Shown piece after piece: positions 36,447-45,922 of a stretch of DNA of 64,000 bases. The notes below the pieces were generated by a model, which searched no databases, was not told the DNA's origin, and saw only the letters and a program-made list of their open reading frames with translations. How positions within the stretch are numbered: the first letter of the stretch is position 1; each line of letters opens with the position of its first letter. The position numbers and the translations under genes are program-made. The stretch is from VAZQ01 sp963739175 (GTDB lineage: Bacteria; Pseudomonadota; Alphaproteobacteria; Rhizobiales; Xanthobacteraceae). The DNA lies in the NCBI GenBank assembly GCA_963739175.1, contig CAVTZH010000011.1, positions 434,001 through 498,000 on the forward strand. Direction: 5' to 3'.

Positions 36447-38334
36447 GTCTACGCCCGAATTGTCGACGCCTGAATTGTCGACGCCCGAAATGTCCATGCT
36501 CGAACGTCATGCCCAAATTGAGCTATATCCATATACGCTGGAAATGAAAGCCATGCTCGAACGCCGCTCCGCCGAAGCCTTAACCGATGCGCCGCCGACC
36601 GGCCGCCGCGCTTTGTTCTTTACGCTGGTCGGCTTGTCGATGGCGGGCGCGATCTGGCTGCTCGCCTACGCATTGTCCGCGGGCGGCTTCGGCCCCGGCG
36701 ACCTGCTGCTGGTCCTGCTGTTCACCGTGACGCTGCCATGGATGGTGATCGGCTTCTGGAACGCCACCATCGGCTTCATCATCATGCGCTTCGCGCGCGA
36801 TCCGGTGGCGGTGGTGACGCCGTCGGCCGGGCGCGTTACAGGACGCGAGCCGATCGTGGCGTCGACCGCGATCCTGGTCTGCATCCGCAGCGAGCCGCCG
36901 GAGCGCGTCATCCGCCACATTGCACCGATGATCGACGGACTGATCGCGCGCGGCGTCGCGCAACAGTTCCACCTCTATGTGCTGAGCGACACCTCCGATC
37001 TCGCGCACGCCGCCATCGAGAGCCGGCTGTTCTCGGAGCTCGCCAATGCCTGGCACGGCCGCATCGCGCTGACCTACCGCCGCCGCGATCTCAATACCGG
37101 CTTCAAGGCCGGCAACATCCGCGACTTCTGCGAGCGCTGGGGCGAGCAGCACGACTTCGCGCTGACGCTCGATGCCGACAGCCTGATGACCGCCGAGGCC
37201 GTGCTGCGCCTCGTGCGCATCATGCAGGCCAATCCGCAGCTCGGCATCCTGCAGAGCCTGGTCGTCGGCATGCCGTCGACCAGCGCGTTCGCACGCATCT
37301 TCCAGTTCGGGATGCGGCTCGGCATGCGCTCCTACACCATCGGCAGCGCCTGGTGGCAGGGCGACTGCGGCCCCTACTGGGGCCACAACGCCATCCTGCG
37401 GATCGCGCCGTTCACGATGCACTGCCACCTGCCGATTCTCCCCAAGAGCGCGCTCATCGACGGCCACATCCTCAGCCACGACCAGGTCGAAGCCGTGCTG
37501 ATGCGGCGCGCCGGCTACGAGGTGCGCGTGCTGCCGGAGGAAGGCGAAAGCTTCGAGCAGAACCCGCCGACGCTGATCGAGTTCATCCGCCGCGACCTGC
37601 GCTGGTGCCAGGGCAATATGCAGTACTGGCACTTCCTGGTGATGCCGGGCCTCAAATGGGTCAGCCGCTACCAGCTTGCGTTCGCGCTGCTGATGTTCCT
37701 GGGCTCGCCCGGCTGGATCGGGCTCCTGGTGTTCGGCTCGCTCGCCGCCGCATTTGCCGGACCGGGAGGGACATTCATCCATCCCGTCCCCGGCCTCCTG
37801 GTGTTCGCGCTCGTGCTCGTCATGTGGTTCGCACCGAAGATCGCGACCGTGATCGACGTGCTGACGCGAGCTGAGCTGCGGCGGAGCTTCGGCGGCGGTT
37901 TGCGCTTTGTCGCGGGCGTCATCACCGAGACGATCTTCTTCGTGATGCTGGCGCCGATCATGTGGTTCGCGCACACCATATTCCTGGCGCGGCTGCTCGC
38001 CGGCCGCTCGGTCGGCTGGGGCCCGCAGGCGCGCGACGACCATCAGGTGCCGTGGTCGCTGGCCGCCCGGCAGCTCTGGCCGCATACCCTGCTCGGCGTG
38101 GCGTCGCTCGGCTTGCTGGCGCTGACCGTGCCGGCGGCCATTCCCTACGCCCTGTTCGTCGCCGGCGGGCCGGCGCTGTCGATCCCGCTCGCGGTGCTCA
38201 CCGCGTCGCCGGCGCTCGGACGCGCCATGGTGCGGATCGGGCTTTGCCGGCTGCCGGAGGAAACTGCGCCGCCCCGGGAGATGGCGGCGCTCGCCCTGCC
38301 CGCGGTCGAGCTGGCGGCCGGACCGCGCGCGTGA
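36445..38334 (+). CDS. OpgH-like glucan glucosyltransferase, 629 aa
   Basis: Inner-membrane GT2 enzyme of the MdoH/OpgH family, which makes periplasmic beta-glucans from UDP-glucose. Two N-terminal TM helices, then a catalytic domain with TLDADSLM (DxD), YWGHNAI, and RRDLRWCQGN (Q/RxxRW variant), then four or more C-terminal TM helices. OpgG is not adjacent. The start at 36445 includes three STPEL repeats; internal ATGs at 36496 and 36547 are alternatives. Forms a two-gene unit with the FkbM methyltransferase. Confidence 0.88.
36446..36490 (+). repeat. Three tandem 15-nt repeats at divergent start
   Basis: Units TGTCTACGCCCGAAT, TGTCGACGCCTGAAT and TGTCGACGCCCGAAA. They encode STPEL/STPEM in the OpgH-like protein if it starts at 36445, and lie upstream of the dehydrogenase start on the other strand. 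Confidence 0.8.
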
Positions 38335-39098
38335 CCCTCTCCGAAAAGTGGCGGACGCTGCGCGGCGTCGCCCGGTCGCTGCGCATCTATTACGGCAACC
38401 GCGCCCGGCGCGGCGACATGGACCGCCTCTACCGCCGCTTCGTGAAGCCGGACGATCTTGTGTTCGACGTCGGCGCCCATGTCGGCGACCGCGTCGCATG
38501 CTTCCGGCGGCTCGGCGCGCGCGTGGTCGCGGTCGAGCCGCAGCCGGCGCTCGCCCGCACGCTGAAGCTCCTCTACGGCCGCGACCGCGCCGTCGCCATC
38601 GAAGCGACGGCGGTCGGACGCGCCCCAGGGGAGATCGAGCTCAAGCTCAATGTCGCCAATCCGACGGTGTCGACCGCCTCCGATGCCTTCATCAAGGCCG
38701 CCGACGGCGCGCCGGGCTGGGAGGATCAGCGCTGGACCAAGACCGTGCGCGTGCCGCTGACCACGCTCGACGCCTTGATCGAACGGCATGGCCTGCCCTC
38801 CTTCATCAAGCTCGACGTCGAGGGCTTCGAGGTCGAGGCGCTCGCCGGCCTGACCCGGCCGGTGCCTGCTTTGTCCTTCGAGTTCACGACCATCCAGCGC
38901 GACCTCGCGAGGGCCGGCGTCGAACGCTGCGCCGCCCTCGGCTTCCGCCGCTTCAATGCCGCGCTCGGCGAAAGCCAGGCCCTCGCCCATGCCGAGTGGC
39001 AGGATGCGCAAGCCATCGCCGCCTGGCTCGCGGCGCTGCCGATGGCCGCCAATTCAGGCGACATCTACGCGCTCAGGAACGGCGAAACCCAACTTTAA
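38331..39098 (+). CDS. FkbM-family methyltransferase, 255 aa
   Basis: SAM methyltransferase: VFDVGAHVGDRVACFRRLGA motif I, VVAVEPQPALARTL, and the FkbM signature SFIKLDVEGFEVEALAGL. GTG start overlaps the OpgH-like stop (GTGA), so translationally coupled. FkbM proteins O-methylate sugars or secondary metabolites; here the partner suggests a glycan or the product of the nearby cluster. Confidence 0.88.
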   Translation: MTLSEKWRTLRGVARSLRIYYGNRARRGDMDRLYRRFVKPDDLVFDVGAHVGDRVACFRRLGARVVAVEPQPALARTLKLLYGRDRAVAIEATAVGRAPGEIELKLNVANPTVSTASDAFIKAADGAPGWEDQRWTKTVRVPLTTLDALIERHGLPSFIKLDVEGFEVEALAGLTRPVPALSFEFTTIQRDLARAGVERCAALGFRRFNAALGESQALAHAEWQDAQAIAAWLAALPMAANSGDIYALRNGETQL

Positions 39099-39159
39099 CC
39101 GGTTCGGCGCAAGAGTTTCGCGACGACGTTGCGCATTCGCAGCCGCGGCCGAGGGGGGC

Positions 39160-40426
39160 ATGACCGAAGGCGTGGACCGCGGGCATCAATCGGACGCCGG
39201 CAACGCGACGACGGCCGCCTCCCAAGCAAGGGTCGGCACGGCGTCCGTGCCGGTCTGCTTTGTCGTCGACGGCACGCCGAACATCCGCAATTTCCTGTCG
39301 CTGGTGCTGCACGGGGTCGGCATCGAGACCGAGGAGTTTGCCGATGGCGCGAGCCTCCGGCAGGCGCTGGATCGCCGCGCGCCGGACCTCGTGTTCCTCG
39401 ACGTCGGTCTTGAATCCGCCGAGGCGATCGAGACCGTGACGAACCTCGGCAAGCGCGGCTATGTCGGATTCGTGCAGCTCATAAGCAACCGCGGCTCCGC
39501 GGTGCTCGAGCACGTCAAGAGCGTCGGCGAGCAGCAAGGGCTCCACATGCTGCCGGTGCTCAAGAAGCCGTTCGACACGCCCGCCGTCGTCGCGATCATG
39601 CAGACGCTCAAGCTCGGTCACGCCGAGCCGCGTGCGGCGCGCGTCGAGCTCGGCGAAGCGATCAGCAACGGATGGATCGAATTCTGGTACCAGCCGAAGA
39701 TCGACCTGCGCCGCAAGCAGCTCGCCGGCGTGGAGGCGTTCGCGCGCTGCCGCCATCCGGAGCTCGGCATCCTGCTGCCCGCGGCGTTCATGCCGGGCGC
39801 GAGCGAAGCCGAGCTGACGACGCTGTCGGAGCTTGCGCTGGCAAGCGTGCTGAGCGGCGGCGAACGTTTGGCCCGGCTTGGCATCAATATGCCGTTCGCC
39901 GTCAACATCCCGGTCAGCGTGCTGGTGAAGCTGTCGATCCCCGATCTGGTGCAAAAGCATCGCGCGCATCTCGACGAGTGGCCGGGGCTGATCGTCGACG
40001 TCACCGAAGAGCAGATCGTCACCGACCTGGCGCTGGCCACCGAGCTGACCAAACAGCTCGCGCATGTGAACGTGAAGCTTGCGATCGACAATTTCGGCCG
40101 CGGCTATTCTTCGCTGGCCCGCCTCAAAACGCTGCCGTTCGTCGAGCTCAAGCTCGACCCGGCCTTCGTCGCCGACTGCGGCACCGACCGGGTCAATGCG
40201 CCACTCTGCAAGACCGTCATCGATCTCGCGCACAACTTCGGCAGCCTCGCGGTCGCGATCGGGATCGAGAAGGCCTCCGACGCGCTCGCCCTCACCAGCA
40301 TGGGCTGCGACATCGGCCAGGGTTTCCTGCTCGGCCAGCCGATGGCGGAGGAGCGCTTCATCTCCCTGCTGCGCCAGCGCGCCGCCGGACAAGGCAAGGC
40401 GCTGCCGGCCGCGGCCAATCGGCTGA
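39160..40426 (+). CDS. REC-like plus degenerate EAL domain protein, about 422 aa
   Basis: Receiver-like N-domain (FVVDGTPNIRNFLS ... DLVFLDVGL with a lone Asp) followed by an EAL domain: GVEAFARCRHPELGIL, AVNIPVSVL, AIDNFGRGYSSLARL, KLDPAFV, GCDIGQGFLLGQPM. The catalytic DDFG is DNFG and the later EGVE Glu is Ile (AIGIE), so c-di-GMP hydrolysis is doubtful; a binding or regulatory role is likelier. The frame runs open to 41037, antisense to the NDUFS4 gene and tRNA-Pro. One extra base near 40413 would restore a stop at 40424-40426, matching other +1 errors here. Confidence 0.8.
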
Positions 40427-40461
40427 TCCGTCGCGCCGCATCGGCAATTCCCACGCTCGCT

Positions 40462-40770
40462 TCAGTGCGTCCAGGCGTCGCGGCGCTTGAAGGCAAAATT
40501 GTCGGCATAGGCGATCGGCCGGCGCGCCGCCGGCGCCTTGGCGTCGAACACCTGGTACGGGATGCCGTGGCGCTCGGCATAGGCGATCGCCTCCTCGGCG
40601 GTCGCGAACTGCAGCCGCACCTGCTGACGCATGTCGCCGGACGAGGTCCAGCCCATCAGCGGCTCGATCTCCCGCGGCTGCTCGGGCTCGTAGTCGAGCA
40701 CCCACTCCCGGGTCTTGGCGGTGCCCGACTGCATCGCCGTCTTCGCCGGTTTGTAGATCCGTGCCGCCAT
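40462..40770 (-). CDS. NADH dehydrogenase subunit, NDUFS4/ETC complex I family, 102 aa
   Basis: Homologue of the mitochondrial complex I accessory subunit NDUFS4 (18 kDa), found in alphaproteobacteria. It has IYKPAKTAMQSGTAKTREW, LDYEPEQPREIEPLMGWTSS, QVRLQFATAEEAIAYAERHG and a C-terminal KRRDAW. Length is typical. Peripheral to the N-module of complex I. Transcribed away from the tRNA-Pro gene upstream of it. Confidence 0.92.
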   Translation of the reverse strand: MAARIYKPAKTAMQSGTAKTREWVLDYEPEQPREIEPLMGWTSSGDMRQQVRLQFATAEEAIAYAERHGIPYQVFDAKAPAARRPIAYADNFAFKRRDAWTH

Positions 40771-40804
40771 GGTGTGCTTAAGCCTGCCGTTTCGCGGTGC
40801 CGGC

Positions 40805-40881
40805 TGGTCGGGGCAGCAGGATTTGAACCTGCGACCTTCTGGTCCCAAACCAGACGCGCTACCAGACTGCGCTATGCCCCG
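40805..40881 (-). tRNA. tRNA-Pro(UGG)
   Basis: 77-nt cloverleaf read on the minus strand: acceptor CGGGGCA with TGCCCCG, anticodon loop TTTGGGA (anticodon TGG), T loop TTCAAAT, encoded CCA. Confidence 0.96.
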
Positions 40882-40958
40882 GGGCGCCGCGCGGGCTCTC
40901 GATACACGGTTCGGTTTTGCGCAGCAAGCGGAGTGGCGCGGGCACGGCCTCTCCTTCG

Positions 40959-41040
40959 TCATGCCCGGCCTTGTGCCGGGCATCCACGTCTTTGCTCCAG
41001 ACTAAGACGTAGATGGCCGGGACAAGCCCGGCCATGACTA
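40959..41040. repeat. Rhizobial intergenic repeat (ATGCCCGGCC family)
   Basis: Long imperfect palindrome: CATGCCCGGCCTTGTGCCGG at the left, GGGACAAGCCCGGCCATGAC at the right, with ACGTCTT / AAGACGT between. A common dispersed element in Bradyrhizobiaceae. Confidence 0.75.
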
Positions 41041-41062
41041 AATCGAGAGGTAGGAATACGCG

Positions 41063-41749
41063 TTAGTGCGAGGCCGGGCCGGTCGAGACGCCTTCCGGGC
41101 GTACCTCGGCGGCCATCAGGCCCTTGGGCCCGTCGCCGAAGCGCACGAGGACGAACTGGCCGGGGCGCAGCTCGGTGATGCCGTAGCGCCGCAGCGTCTC
41201 CATGTGCACGAAGATGTCCGGGGTGCCGTCGCCCCGCGTCAGGAAGCCGAAGCCGCGCAGGCGGTTGAACCACTTGACCTGGGCCCGCTCCAGTCCGCTG
41301 GTCGGCGTGACGGTGACATGCGTCCGCGGCGGCGGCATTTGCGCCGGATGGATCGCCGTCGAGTCATCCATGGAGAGAACACGGAACGCCTGCAGGCCGC
41401 GCGGGCGCTGCAGCACCTCGCAGACCACGCGCGCGCCTTCATACGCGACCTGATAGCCGTCGCGGCGCAGGCACGTCACATGCAAGAGGACATCCGGCAG
41501 GCCATTGTCGGGAACGATGAATCCAAATCCCTTGGACACATCGAACCACTTAATGACACCGCTAAGCTCGATGACGCTCGTCGCCTCATCGGCGAGATCG
41601 CCCATCGCTTCCCGGTTGGGTCCGATGCTTGCGCCGGGCCCCTTTGATCCGATCCCGTCCGACGCCATGACGCCGCACGCTGCCCCAATGTTCTGCCGCC
41701 TCTTGGCGGGCGTTTCGCCGAATCTAAAATCCCGCATTGAGGATAGCAC
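41063..41749 (-). CDS. Double cold-shock domain protein, up to 228 aa
   Basis: Two nucleic-acid-binding CSDs: first GVIKWFDVSKGFGFIVPD with DVLLHVTCLRR, second AQVKWFNRLRGFGFLTRGDG with DIFVHMETLRR (RNP1/RNP2 aromatic residues kept). This two-domain form is typical of Rhizobiales. RNA chaperone or stress role. The N-terminal 40 residues are poorly conserved; ATG at 41737 or 41668 may be the true start. Confidence 0.9.
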   Translation of the reverse strand: MLSSMRDFRFGETPAKRRQNIGAACGVMASDGIGSKGPGASIGPNREAMGDLADEATSVIELSGVIKWFDVSKGFGFIVPDNGLPDVLLHVTCLRRDGYQVAYEGARVVCEVLQRPRGLQAFRVLSMDDSTAIHPAQMPPPRTHVTVTPTSGLERAQVKWFNRLRGFGFLTRGDGTPDIFVHMETLRRYGITELRPGQFVLVRFGDGPKGLMAAEVRPEGVSTGPASH

Positions 41750-41868
41750 CCGATTGCAGGCTGGCTAGGCTAATCAACGGACATCGCCGCTGCCTGTGCA
41801 CATCTTTTTGGATAGTTGCCCGCAAACAACGCCCTTGAAAAATTTCGAATCAAATCAATGGGGATGCA

Positions 41869-42633
41869 TCAATGGGCAATAAGGGGTGAGAGCACCGTCC
41901 CGATGTCCTCGCGGACCACAAGGTCGGCAATTTCGTCGAAATCGGTCGCTTCGCGGTTGATGATCACCAAACGCGCGCCATTTCGTTTCGCCATCAAGGG
42001 AAATCCGGCTGCCGGCCATACGACCAAAGACGAACCGACCGCGAGAAAGAGGTCGCAGCCGAGCGTGAGCTCCTCCGCTCGGCGCATGGCTTGCTCGGGC
42101 ATGGCCTGACCGAATGACACCGTTGCAGTCTTGATATGGCCGCCGCAGGCCGCACAGTCGGGGGCGCGGCCCCCTGCCGCACCAAATTGCTGCTTGACCC
42201 ACGGCAATTCATACCGCGCTGCACAGTCGAGACACGACGCATAGGTGCTATTCCCGTGCAGCTCCACAACATGTTCCGCTGCGATGCCGGAGGCTTGGTG
42301 CAGATTGTCGATATTCTGCGTAACGACGCCCGGAACTTTGCCCGCGCGGTAGAGGCTTGCCAGCGCGAGATGCCCGCGTCCCGGCTTGGCGGTGCCGAAA
42401 TGTTCCTCCATGGCGAACCGCCGCCGCCATGCCTCGTCGCGCATCTCCTGACTGGCAAGAAACTCGTCGAACGGGATCGGTCGCATCTTGGTCCAGATCC
42501 CGCCGGGCGAACGAAAATCCGGGATTCCGCATTCGGTCGAGATGCCGGCGCCGGTGAATGGCACCACCGAGGTCGCGCCTTCGATCAGGTCGCGCAGCGT
42601 GGCGATGCCGGCTTGCAGATCGGTCGCGATCAT
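41869..42633 (-). CDS. NAD-dependent protein deacetylase, sirtuin family, 254 aa
   Basis: Rossmann and zinc domains with GAGISTECGIPDFRS, TQNIDNLHQASG, catalytic His in VVELHGN, and zinc Cys pairs SCLDC and CAACG. Removes acyl groups from lysines using NAD. Start ATG at 42633 follows GAGGGAGCCAAG; an upstream ATG at 42693 is possible. Divergent from the glyoxalase I gene. Confidence 0.92.
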   Translation of the reverse strand: MIATDLQAGIATLRDLIEGATSVVPFTGAGISTECGIPDFRSPGGIWTKMRPIPFDEFLASQEMRDEAWRRRFAMEEHFGTAKPGRGHLALASLYRAGKVPGVVTQNIDNLHQASGIAAEHVVELHGNSTYASCLDCAARYELPWVKQQFGAAGGRAPDCAACGGHIKTATVSFGQAMPEQAMRRAEELTLGCDLFLAVGSSLVVWPAAGFPLMAKRNGARLVIINREATDFDEIADLVVREDIGTVLSPLIAH

Positions 42634-42756
42634 CTTGGCTCCCTCAAACCTCTCGAATATTGAATCAATTCGCCCGCCGTCGTCTACCGGTGTCATACTC
42701 ATATATAGAGTGAGGCGTGCGCGGCCGGCCCGTGCACACGTTCGTGAGGACACGTC

Positions 42757-43212
42757 ATGCGATACCTCCACACCATGCTGCGCGTGCGCGATCTCGACCG
42801 CGCGCTCGACTTCTATTGCAATGCGCTCGGCCTGAAGGAGACGCGCCGGCGCGTCGATGAGAAGAACCGCTACACCCTCGTGTTCCTGACTGCGCCGCAC
42901 GACGAGAGCCTGCTCGGGGACAGCAAACAAAAGGGCCGCGACGCGCCACAGCTCGAGCTGACCTACAATTGGGACAGCGAGGACTATGGCGAAGCGCGTC
43001 ATTTCGGCCACCTCGCCTTTGAGGTCGACGACATCTATGCGGTGTGCGAGCGGCTGATGAAGGCCGGCATCACCATCAACCGGCCGCCGCGCGACGGCAC
43101 CATGGCGTTCGTGCGCTCGCCCGACAAACAATCGATCGAGCTGTTGCAGAAGGGCGCCGCCCTGCCGCCGAGCGAGCCCTGGAAATCGATGCCGAACAGC
43201 GGGCATTGGTAG
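42757..43212 (+). CDS. gloA: Lactoylglutathione lyase (glyoxalase I), 151 aa
   Basis: Detoxifies methylglyoxal-glutathione hemithioacetal. VOC fold with metal ligands His in HTMLRVRDLDRALDFY, Glu in LELTYNWDS, His in HFGHLAFEVDDIY and Glu in SIELLQ. Length 151 is close to the family norm. Confidence 0.93.
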   Translation: MRYLHTMLRVRDLDRALDFYCNALGLKETRRRVDEKNRYTLVFLTAPHDESLLGDSKQKGRDAPQLELTYNWDSEDYGEARHFGHLAFEVDDIYAVCERLMKAGITINRPPRDGTMAFVRSPDKQSIELLQKGAALPPSEPWKSMPNSGHW

Positions 43213-43295
43213 GCGCCGGCCCCGGCGCCTGGATCCCGCCTGCCCCGATTGCTTGCCCCCTCCGGCAAAGCTCTCTATATGTCGCCGCGCTTCGC

Positions 43296-43371
43296 GCGCC
43301 CTTCGTCTAGCGGTCCAGGACACCGCCCTTTCACGGCGGTAACACGGGTTCGAGTCCCGTAGGGCGCGCCA
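43296..43371 (+). tRNA. tRNA-Glu(UUC)
   Basis: 76-nt cloverleaf: acceptor GCGCCCT with AGGGCGC, anticodon loop CTTTCAC (anticodon TTC), T loop TTCGAGT, encoded CCA. Confidence 0.97.
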
Positions 43372-43438
43372 AATATGCCAAAATGCCGGAGTTCGGCGGG
43401 CGACCCACATCGGGACGGTCAGCCGGGGGGACGCCACC

Positions 43439-43966
43439 GTGACCAACAATACGGACGAGAGCCAACGCGCCGATACGCGCGAGCCGCTGGCCGCCGATTT
43501 CATCATCCCACTGCTCGCCTGCGGGCTCGCGGGCTACTACATCGGGACCACGACCGACCTCGTGTGGGAGGCGCGCGCCGCCGGCGTCGTGGTCGGGGTG
43601 CCGCTGATCGCCATGTCGATCTTTCACATGGGGCGCACGCTGCTGCGGATCGTGCAAGGCAGCGGCAGCTTCTCCGGCGGCGAGATGTTTGCCGACACGT
43701 TGTTCAACCGGCAGCGGCTGGCGCTCATCGTGCTGGTCGCGCTCTTCATCATCGCCCTGCCCTGGACCGGCACGACGCTCGGGCTGTTTCTGGTTCTGAT
43801 CGCCAGCATGTGGACGCTCGGAGTCAGAAGCATCCGCCAGCTCCTGACCGTGGCCACCGTGACGTGCGCGGTGGTCTATGTGCTGCTGATGTATCTCGTG
43901 AGCAGCCGGCTGCCGCACGGCCCGGTCGAGTGGCTGATCACCTGGGCCTTCGGGATCGGGGGCTGA
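43439..43966 (+). CDS. tctB: TctB-family small membrane subunit, 175 aa
   Basis: Four TM helices (IIPLLACGLAGYYIG, VVVGVPLIAMSIFHMG, LALIVLVALFIIALPW, LFLVLIASMWTLG plus a final pair) of a tripartite tricarboxylate-type uptake system. GTG start. The tctA gene follows 3 nt later. No tctC receptor is attached, unlike a classic tctCBA operon; the receptors in this window may share it. Confidence 0.88.
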   Translation: MTNNTDESQRADTREPLAADFIIPLLACGLAGYYIGTTTDLVWEARAAGVVVGVPLIAMSIFHMGRTLLRIVQGSGSFSGGEMFADTLFNRQRLALIVLVALFIIALPWTGTTLGLFLVLIASMWTLGVRSIRQLLTVATVTCAVVYVLLMYLVSSRLPHGPVEWLITWAFGIGG

Positions 43967-43969
43967 GCA

Positions 43970-45502
43970 GTGGACATTCCCGTTTCGCTGCTCGTCGAGC
44001 TGTTCGGCCGTTCGATCGCGCTGTGGTGGGTGATCCTGCCCGGCATGATCCTCGGCACCATCGTCGGCATCCTGCCGGGCTTCAGCGCGCAGAACACGCT
44101 GATCATCCTGTTGCCGCTCACCTTGTTCATGCCGATCGAGGCCGGCATGGCCTTGATGATCTCGCTCTATTGCACCACGCAGCTCGGCGGCGGCATCCCC
44201 GCGATCCTGTTCAACATGCCGGGCGAAGGCGGCGCCGCCGCGACCGTGCTCGACGGCTATCCGATGACCAAGAAGGGCCAGGCGCAGCAGGCGCTGGTAT
44301 GCTGCTTCGCGGCCTCGGCGTTCGGCGGTCTCGTCACCACCATCATCACGATGGCGATGCTGCCGGCGCTCGGCAAGCTCGGGCTCTACTTCCGCAGCGT
44401 CGAGATGGTGGCCGTGATGGTGTTCGGCCTCACGCTGATCGCCGCCATCGCCGCGCAGGACCTGCTCAAGGGCCTGATCGCCGGATTCTTCGGCCTGATG
44501 ATCGGCGCGGTCGGCATCGATCCGGTGTTCGGCACGCCACGCGCGACCTTCGGCTTCCTCGAGCTCTATGACGGCGTGCCGCTGATCCCGGCGCTGATCG
44601 GCCTGTTCGCGGTGTCGGAAGCGCTGGTGATGCTCGAAAGCGAAACCATCGTCCGCAACGAAGACCTCAAGACCGCCAAGCAGGCGCGCTGGGCCGACAC
44701 CATGGAGGGCCTCTATATCAACGGGCGCTACTGGTGGCAGACGATCTGGACCTCGCTCATCGGTCTCGTCATCGGCATCCTGCCGGGCGCCGGCGCCACC
44801 GTCGCCGCGTTCCTCGCCTATCACTATTCCAAGATGCTGTCGAAGAATCCGGAGCTCTACGGCACCGGACATCCGCCCGGCGTGATCGCGCCGGAGTCGG
44901 CCAACAACGGCGTCACCTCGGGCACGCTGGTGCCGGTGTTCGCGCTCGGCATCCCGGGCGGCACCACCGGCGCGATCATGATGCTGGTGCTCACCTATCA
45001 CGGCGTCGTGCTCGGGCCGCGGCTGTTCATCGAGCGGCCCGACCTGGTCTACTCGGTCTACATGCAGATGCTGGTCTGCTACATCTTCATGGTGCTCCTG
45101 ATACTGCCGATGGCGCGTTACATGAGCCGCGTGGTGTGGATCCCGACCAAGTTCCTGGTGCCGCTGATCCTGTCGCTGGTCACCGTCGCCGCCTTCTCCG
45201 AGCGCGAATACATCTTCGACATGGGCCTCGCGCTGTTCTTCGGGCTGATCGGCTACTTCGCGCGCAAGGGCAAATACGAAGTGTCGGCGATGCTGATCGG
45301 CGTCATCATGGGCCCGCTGTTCGAGACCTATTTCCTCCGTGCGATGCGGATCGGCCAGGGTGACCTCACGATCCTGTTCTCATCGTGGCTTGGCAACGCG
45401 ATATGGCTCATGGCGCTAGGCTCGCTGTTCCTGCCGTTCATCCGAAAGCGCAAGAAGTCCGGCGTGCTGGCGCAGACCGTGCAGGCCGGCCACGAGAGCT
45501 GA
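43970..45502 (+). CDS. tctA: TctA-family large membrane subunit, 510 aa
   Basis: About 11-12 TM helices, with the TctA signatures GILPGFSAQNTLIILLPL, GGGIPAILFNMPGEGGAAAT and GILPGAGATVAAFLAYHYS, and the second copy ESANNGVTSGTLVPVFALG. GTG start. The transport channel of a sodium- or proton-driven organic-acid uptake system. Length 510 is normal for TctA. Confidence 0.95.
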   Translation: MDIPVSLLVELFGRSIALWWVILPGMILGTIVGILPGFSAQNTLIILLPLTLFMPIEAGMALMISLYCTTQLGGGIPAILFNMPGEGGAAATVLDGYPMTKKGQAQQALVCCFAASAFGGLVTTIITMAMLPALGKLGLYFRSVEMVAVMVFGLTLIAAIAAQDLLKGLIAGFFGLMIGAVGIDPVFGTPRATFGFLELYDGVPLIPALIGLFAVSEALVMLESETIVRNEDLKTAKQARWADTMEGLYINGRYWWQTIWTSLIGLVIGILPGAGATVAAFLAYHYSKMLSKNPELYGTGHPPGVIAPESANNGVTSGTLVPVFALGIPGGTTGAIMMLVLTYHGVVLGPRLFIERPDLVYSVYMQMLVCYIFMVLLILPMARYMSRVVWIPTKFLVPLILSLVTVAAFSEREYIFDMGLALFFGLIGYFARKGKYEVSAMLIGVIMGPLFETYFLRAMRIGQGDLTILFSSWLGNAIWLMALGSLFLPFIRKRKKSGVLAQTVQAGHES

Positions 45503-45576
45503 GCATGAGCGAGGGCGTTTCGTGCGCCAACGGGCGGCGTTAAAATGAGAAACGACCAAAGCGAGAGGACATCGCG

Positions 45577-45870
45577 ATGTCGCGCTACGCTCGTTGCTGC
45601 ATTCAATCGCTGACTGTTGTGCTGGTTGCTTTCTCCTGCATTGCCGCCTCGGCCAACGAGCAGATTGCATCGCGATACAACCCGAATCTGAAAACCGAGC
45701 GTCTCATGCACCGCGCTGCTTGCAGCGACAGCCGCATCGCTGGATGCAAGCTGACGCTCAAGGACTGCTATGAGCGTTGTGCAAAGGACCGCGACATCAA
45801 CCAGAGAGCCTTTTGCCTCAAGCTTTGCGCCAATGAGTCCCTTCGCTGTTATCAAGCCTGCAATCGTTAG
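45577..45870 (+). CDS. Secreted Cys-rich protein, 97 aa
   Basis: Signal peptide (LTVVLVAFSCIAASA), then a small domain with eight Cys arranged as pairs (CSDSRIAGCKLTLKDCYERC, FCLKLCANESLRCYQAC), likely disulfide-bonded in the periplasm or outside. Family not recognised. Convergent with the LysR gene. Confidence 0.65.
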   Translation: MSRYARCCIQSLTVVLVAFSCIAASANEQIASRYNPNLKTERLMHRAACSDSRIAGCKLTLKDCYERCAKDRDINQRAFCLKLCANESLRCYQACNR

Positions 45871-45922
45871 CGCGGAATAACGTCCGCGACCTTCCTCACG
45901 ATCACGCGCACCTTATACGTCG

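Noticed and set aside
36580..38499. 639-codon minus-strand frame
   Set aside because: Antisense to the OpgH-like gene, without any recognisable motif.
43331..45001. 556-codon minus-strand frame rich in Asp, His and Arg
   Set aside because: Antisense to tctA/tctB and crossing tRNA-Glu; shadow.
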